DNA of 5,939 bases from Micavibrio sp. UBA2020. Lineage in GTDB: Bacteria > Pseudomonadota > Alphaproteobacteria > Micavibrionales > UBA2020. The position numbers were made by a program, and so were the translations under genes. Shown piece after piece: positions 4,407 through 5,939 of the stretch. The notes under the pieces are model-generated. The model was not told the DNA's origin and did no database searches. It saw only the letters and a program-made list of their open reading frames with translations. Where the stretch lies: positions 5,391 through 11,329 of the forward strand of contig DDBY01000190.1 of NCBI GenBank assembly GCA_002334985.1, read 5' to 3'. The stretch's first letter is position 1; the number at the start of each line of letters is the position of its first letter.

Positions 4407-5939
4407 ATGCTGTCACGCAATCTGGAACAAACCCTGCACCGCGCGCTGGCCTATGCCAATGCGCGCCACCATGAATTTGCAACGCTGGAGCATTTGCTTT
4501 TGGCGCTGACCGAAGACCAGGACGCGGTTGCCGTCATGCGCGCCTGCGGTGTTGACCTTGATTTGTTGCGGCAGGAGCTGTCGCATTACATCGACACCGA
4601 AATGCAAAATCTTGTGCATCCGGCGGCGGAGGAGTCGAAGCCGACATCCAGTTTCCAGCGGGTTTTGCAGCGCGCGGCCATTCACGTTCAATCGTCGGGG
4701 CGCGAGGAAGTCACCGGCGCCAACGTGCTCGTCGCCCTGTTTTCGGAGCGCGAGAGCAATGCTGTTTTCTTCCTGCAAGAACAGGAAATGACGCGTTTTG
4801 ACGCGGTCAATTACATCTCCCACGGCATTGCCAAGGTCGCGGGCCACAGCGAAGAGCGCGCCGTGCACGGCACGGACGAAGAGGGCGGCGAAGAAGCGCC
4901 CGCCAAAAAAGGCAAAGACGCGCTGGAAGCGTATTGCGTCAACCTCAACGACAAGGCGGCGAAGGGAAAAATCGACCCCCTCATCGGCCGCGAGAGCGAG
5001 GTCGAGCGCACCATTCAGGTTCTCTGCCGCCGCAGCAAAAACAACCCGCTTTACGTCGGCGACCCCGGCGTCGGTAAAACCGCGATTGCCGAAGGCCTCG
5101 CCCGCCGCATTATCGAAGGCGACGTGCCGGACGTTTTGAAAGATGCCGTTATTTACGCGCTTGATATGGGTGCGCTTCTGGCCGGCACGCGTTACCGCGG
5201 CGATTTCGAAGAGCGCATCAAGGCCGTGTTGACCGAGCTGCAAGCCATCGACGGCGCGGTTTTGTTCATCGACGAAATCCACACCGTGATTGGTGCGGGC
5301 GCAACGTCGGGCGGCGCGATGGATGCGTCGAACCTGCTGAAGCCGTCGCTGTCGAATGGCACGCTGCGCTGCATCGGCTCGACGACGTATAAAGAATACC
5401 GCAACCATTTCGAAAAAGACCGCGCACTGGTGCGCCGGTTCCAGAAAATCGATGTGCAGGAGCCGTCTATCGAAGATGCGGTCAAAATCCTCAAGGGGCT
5501 CAAGCCGTATTACGAAGAACATCACAAAATCACCTATGCCGAAGACGCCATCCGCGGCGCGGTGGAGCTGTCGGCGCGCTACATCGGCGACCGCAAGCTG
5601 CCGGACAAAGCCATCGACGTGATTGACGAAGCGGGCGCGGCGCAAATGCTGCTGCCCGAAGACAAGCGCAAGAAAACGATTACGCTGAAGGATATCGAGG
5701 CGACGGTGTCCAAAATCGCGCGTATCCCCCCCAAGACCGTCACCAAGGACGACCGCGAAGTGCTGGGCAATCTGGAGCGTGACCTCAAAACCCTCGTCTT
5801 CGGCCAGAATATGGCGATTGAGGCGTTGTCGGCGGCCATCAAGCTCAGCCGCGCAGGTTTGCGCGACCCTGAAAAGCCGATTGGCAGCTATTTGTTCTCC
5901 GGCCCCACGGGCGTCGGTAAAACGGAAGTGGCCAAGCAG
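4407..5939 (+). CDS. clpA: ClpA, AAA+ unfoldase subunit of ClpAP, 3' end cut off by window edge
   Basis: The frame is open for 511 codons to the right edge. ClpA is usually about 750-780 residues, so roughly one third is missing. It unfolds substrates, including those handed over by ClpS, and threads them into ClpP. Domains in order: the double Clp-N repeat (about 1-142), which binds ClpS; an acidic, charged linker (about 143-165); AAA+ module D1 with Walker A GDPGVGKT (218-225), pore loop [10 protein letters not shown], Walker B LFIDE (286-290, Glu290) and arginine fingers in DRALVRRF (Arg343/Arg344); a small helical part of D1; then D2, beginning near FGQN, with its Walker A GPTGVGKT (499-506) just before the edge. 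No ClpB-type coiled-coil middle domain is present between D1 and D2. That, together with the adjacent clpS, distinguishes ClpA from ClpB and ClpC. No frameshift is seen. Confidence 0.97.
   Translation, partial: MLSRNLEQTLHRALAYANARHHEFATLEHLLLALTEDQDAVAVMRACGVDLDLLRQELSHYIDTEMQNLVHPAAEESKPTSSFQRVLQRAAIHVQSSGREEVTGANVLVALFSERESNAVFFLQEQEMTRFDAVNYISHGIAKVAGHSEERAVHGTDEEGGEEAPAKKGKDALEAYCVNLNDKAAKGKIDPLIGRESEVERTIQVLCRRSKNNPLYVGDPGVGKTAIAEGLARRIIEGDVPDVLKDAVIYALDMGALLAGTRYRGDFEERIKAVLTELQAIDGAVLFIDEIHTVIGAGATSGGAMDASNLLKPSLSNGTLRCIGSTTYKEYRNHFEKDRALVRRFQKIDVQEPSIEDAVKILKGLKPYYEEHHKITYAEDAIRGAVELSARYIGDRKLPDKAIDVIDEAGAAQMLLPEDKRKKTITLKDIEATVSKIARIPPKTVTKDDREVLGNLERDLKTLVFGQNMAIEALSAAIKLSRAGLRDPEKPIGSYLFSGPTGVGKTEVAKQ

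Noticed and set aside
4413..5645. Minus-strand open frame of 410 codons opposite clpA
   Set aside because: Antisense to a clearly coding AAA+ gene. The composition (Phe, Arg, Ala, Val, His) is that of a mirror frame, and no recognisable domain is present.

Overview
The window looks like chromosomal DNA of an alphaproteobacterium. The evidence is the divergent pairing of D,D-carboxypeptidase genes with clpS-clpA, a D,D-carboxypeptidase fused to a SPOR domain, a moderately high GC content (about 55-60% by eye), and a marked scarcity of GANTC, the target of the cell-cycle methyltransferase CcrM. I read only three GANTC sites on about 5.9 kb, where base composition predicts roughly twenty. Genus cannot be assigned from this sequence.

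Layout. On the minus strand, reading from about 3.8 kb down to base 1: a D,D-carboxypeptidase with a proline-rich tail (2508-3728, TTG start), a strong intrinsic terminator (2454-2491), a second D,D-carboxypeptidase that carries a C-terminal SPOR domain (904-2325, GTG start), an acylphosphatase (414-755), and the N-terminal part of an exported TPR protein (1-369, running off the left edge). On the plus strand, from about 3.9 kb to the right edge: clpS (3964-4335) and clpA (4407 to the edge, D1 complete and D2 cut just after its Walker A).

The 3729-3963 intergenic region is divergent. It holds candidate promoters for the first carboxypeptidase and for clpS, two dyads, one of the three GANTC sites, and a GC-rich hairpin that would lie at the very 5' end of the clpS transcript. 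No gap longer than 300 bases lacks a gene.

Functionally there are two blocks. The minus-strand block concerns the envelope: two exported serine D,D-carboxypeptidases that trim pentapeptide stems of peptidoglycan, one of them with a domain that targets denuded septal glycan. A small acylphosphatase and an exported TPR protein follow and may be co-transcribed with the second carboxypeptidase, because no intrinsic terminator is visible after it. The plus-strand block encodes the N-end-rule adaptor ClpS and its AAA+ unfoldase ClpA, which works with ClpP (not in the window). All six genes belong to known families. I see no mobile element, CRISPR array, RNA gene or clearly new system; the interesting points are regulatory and architectural.
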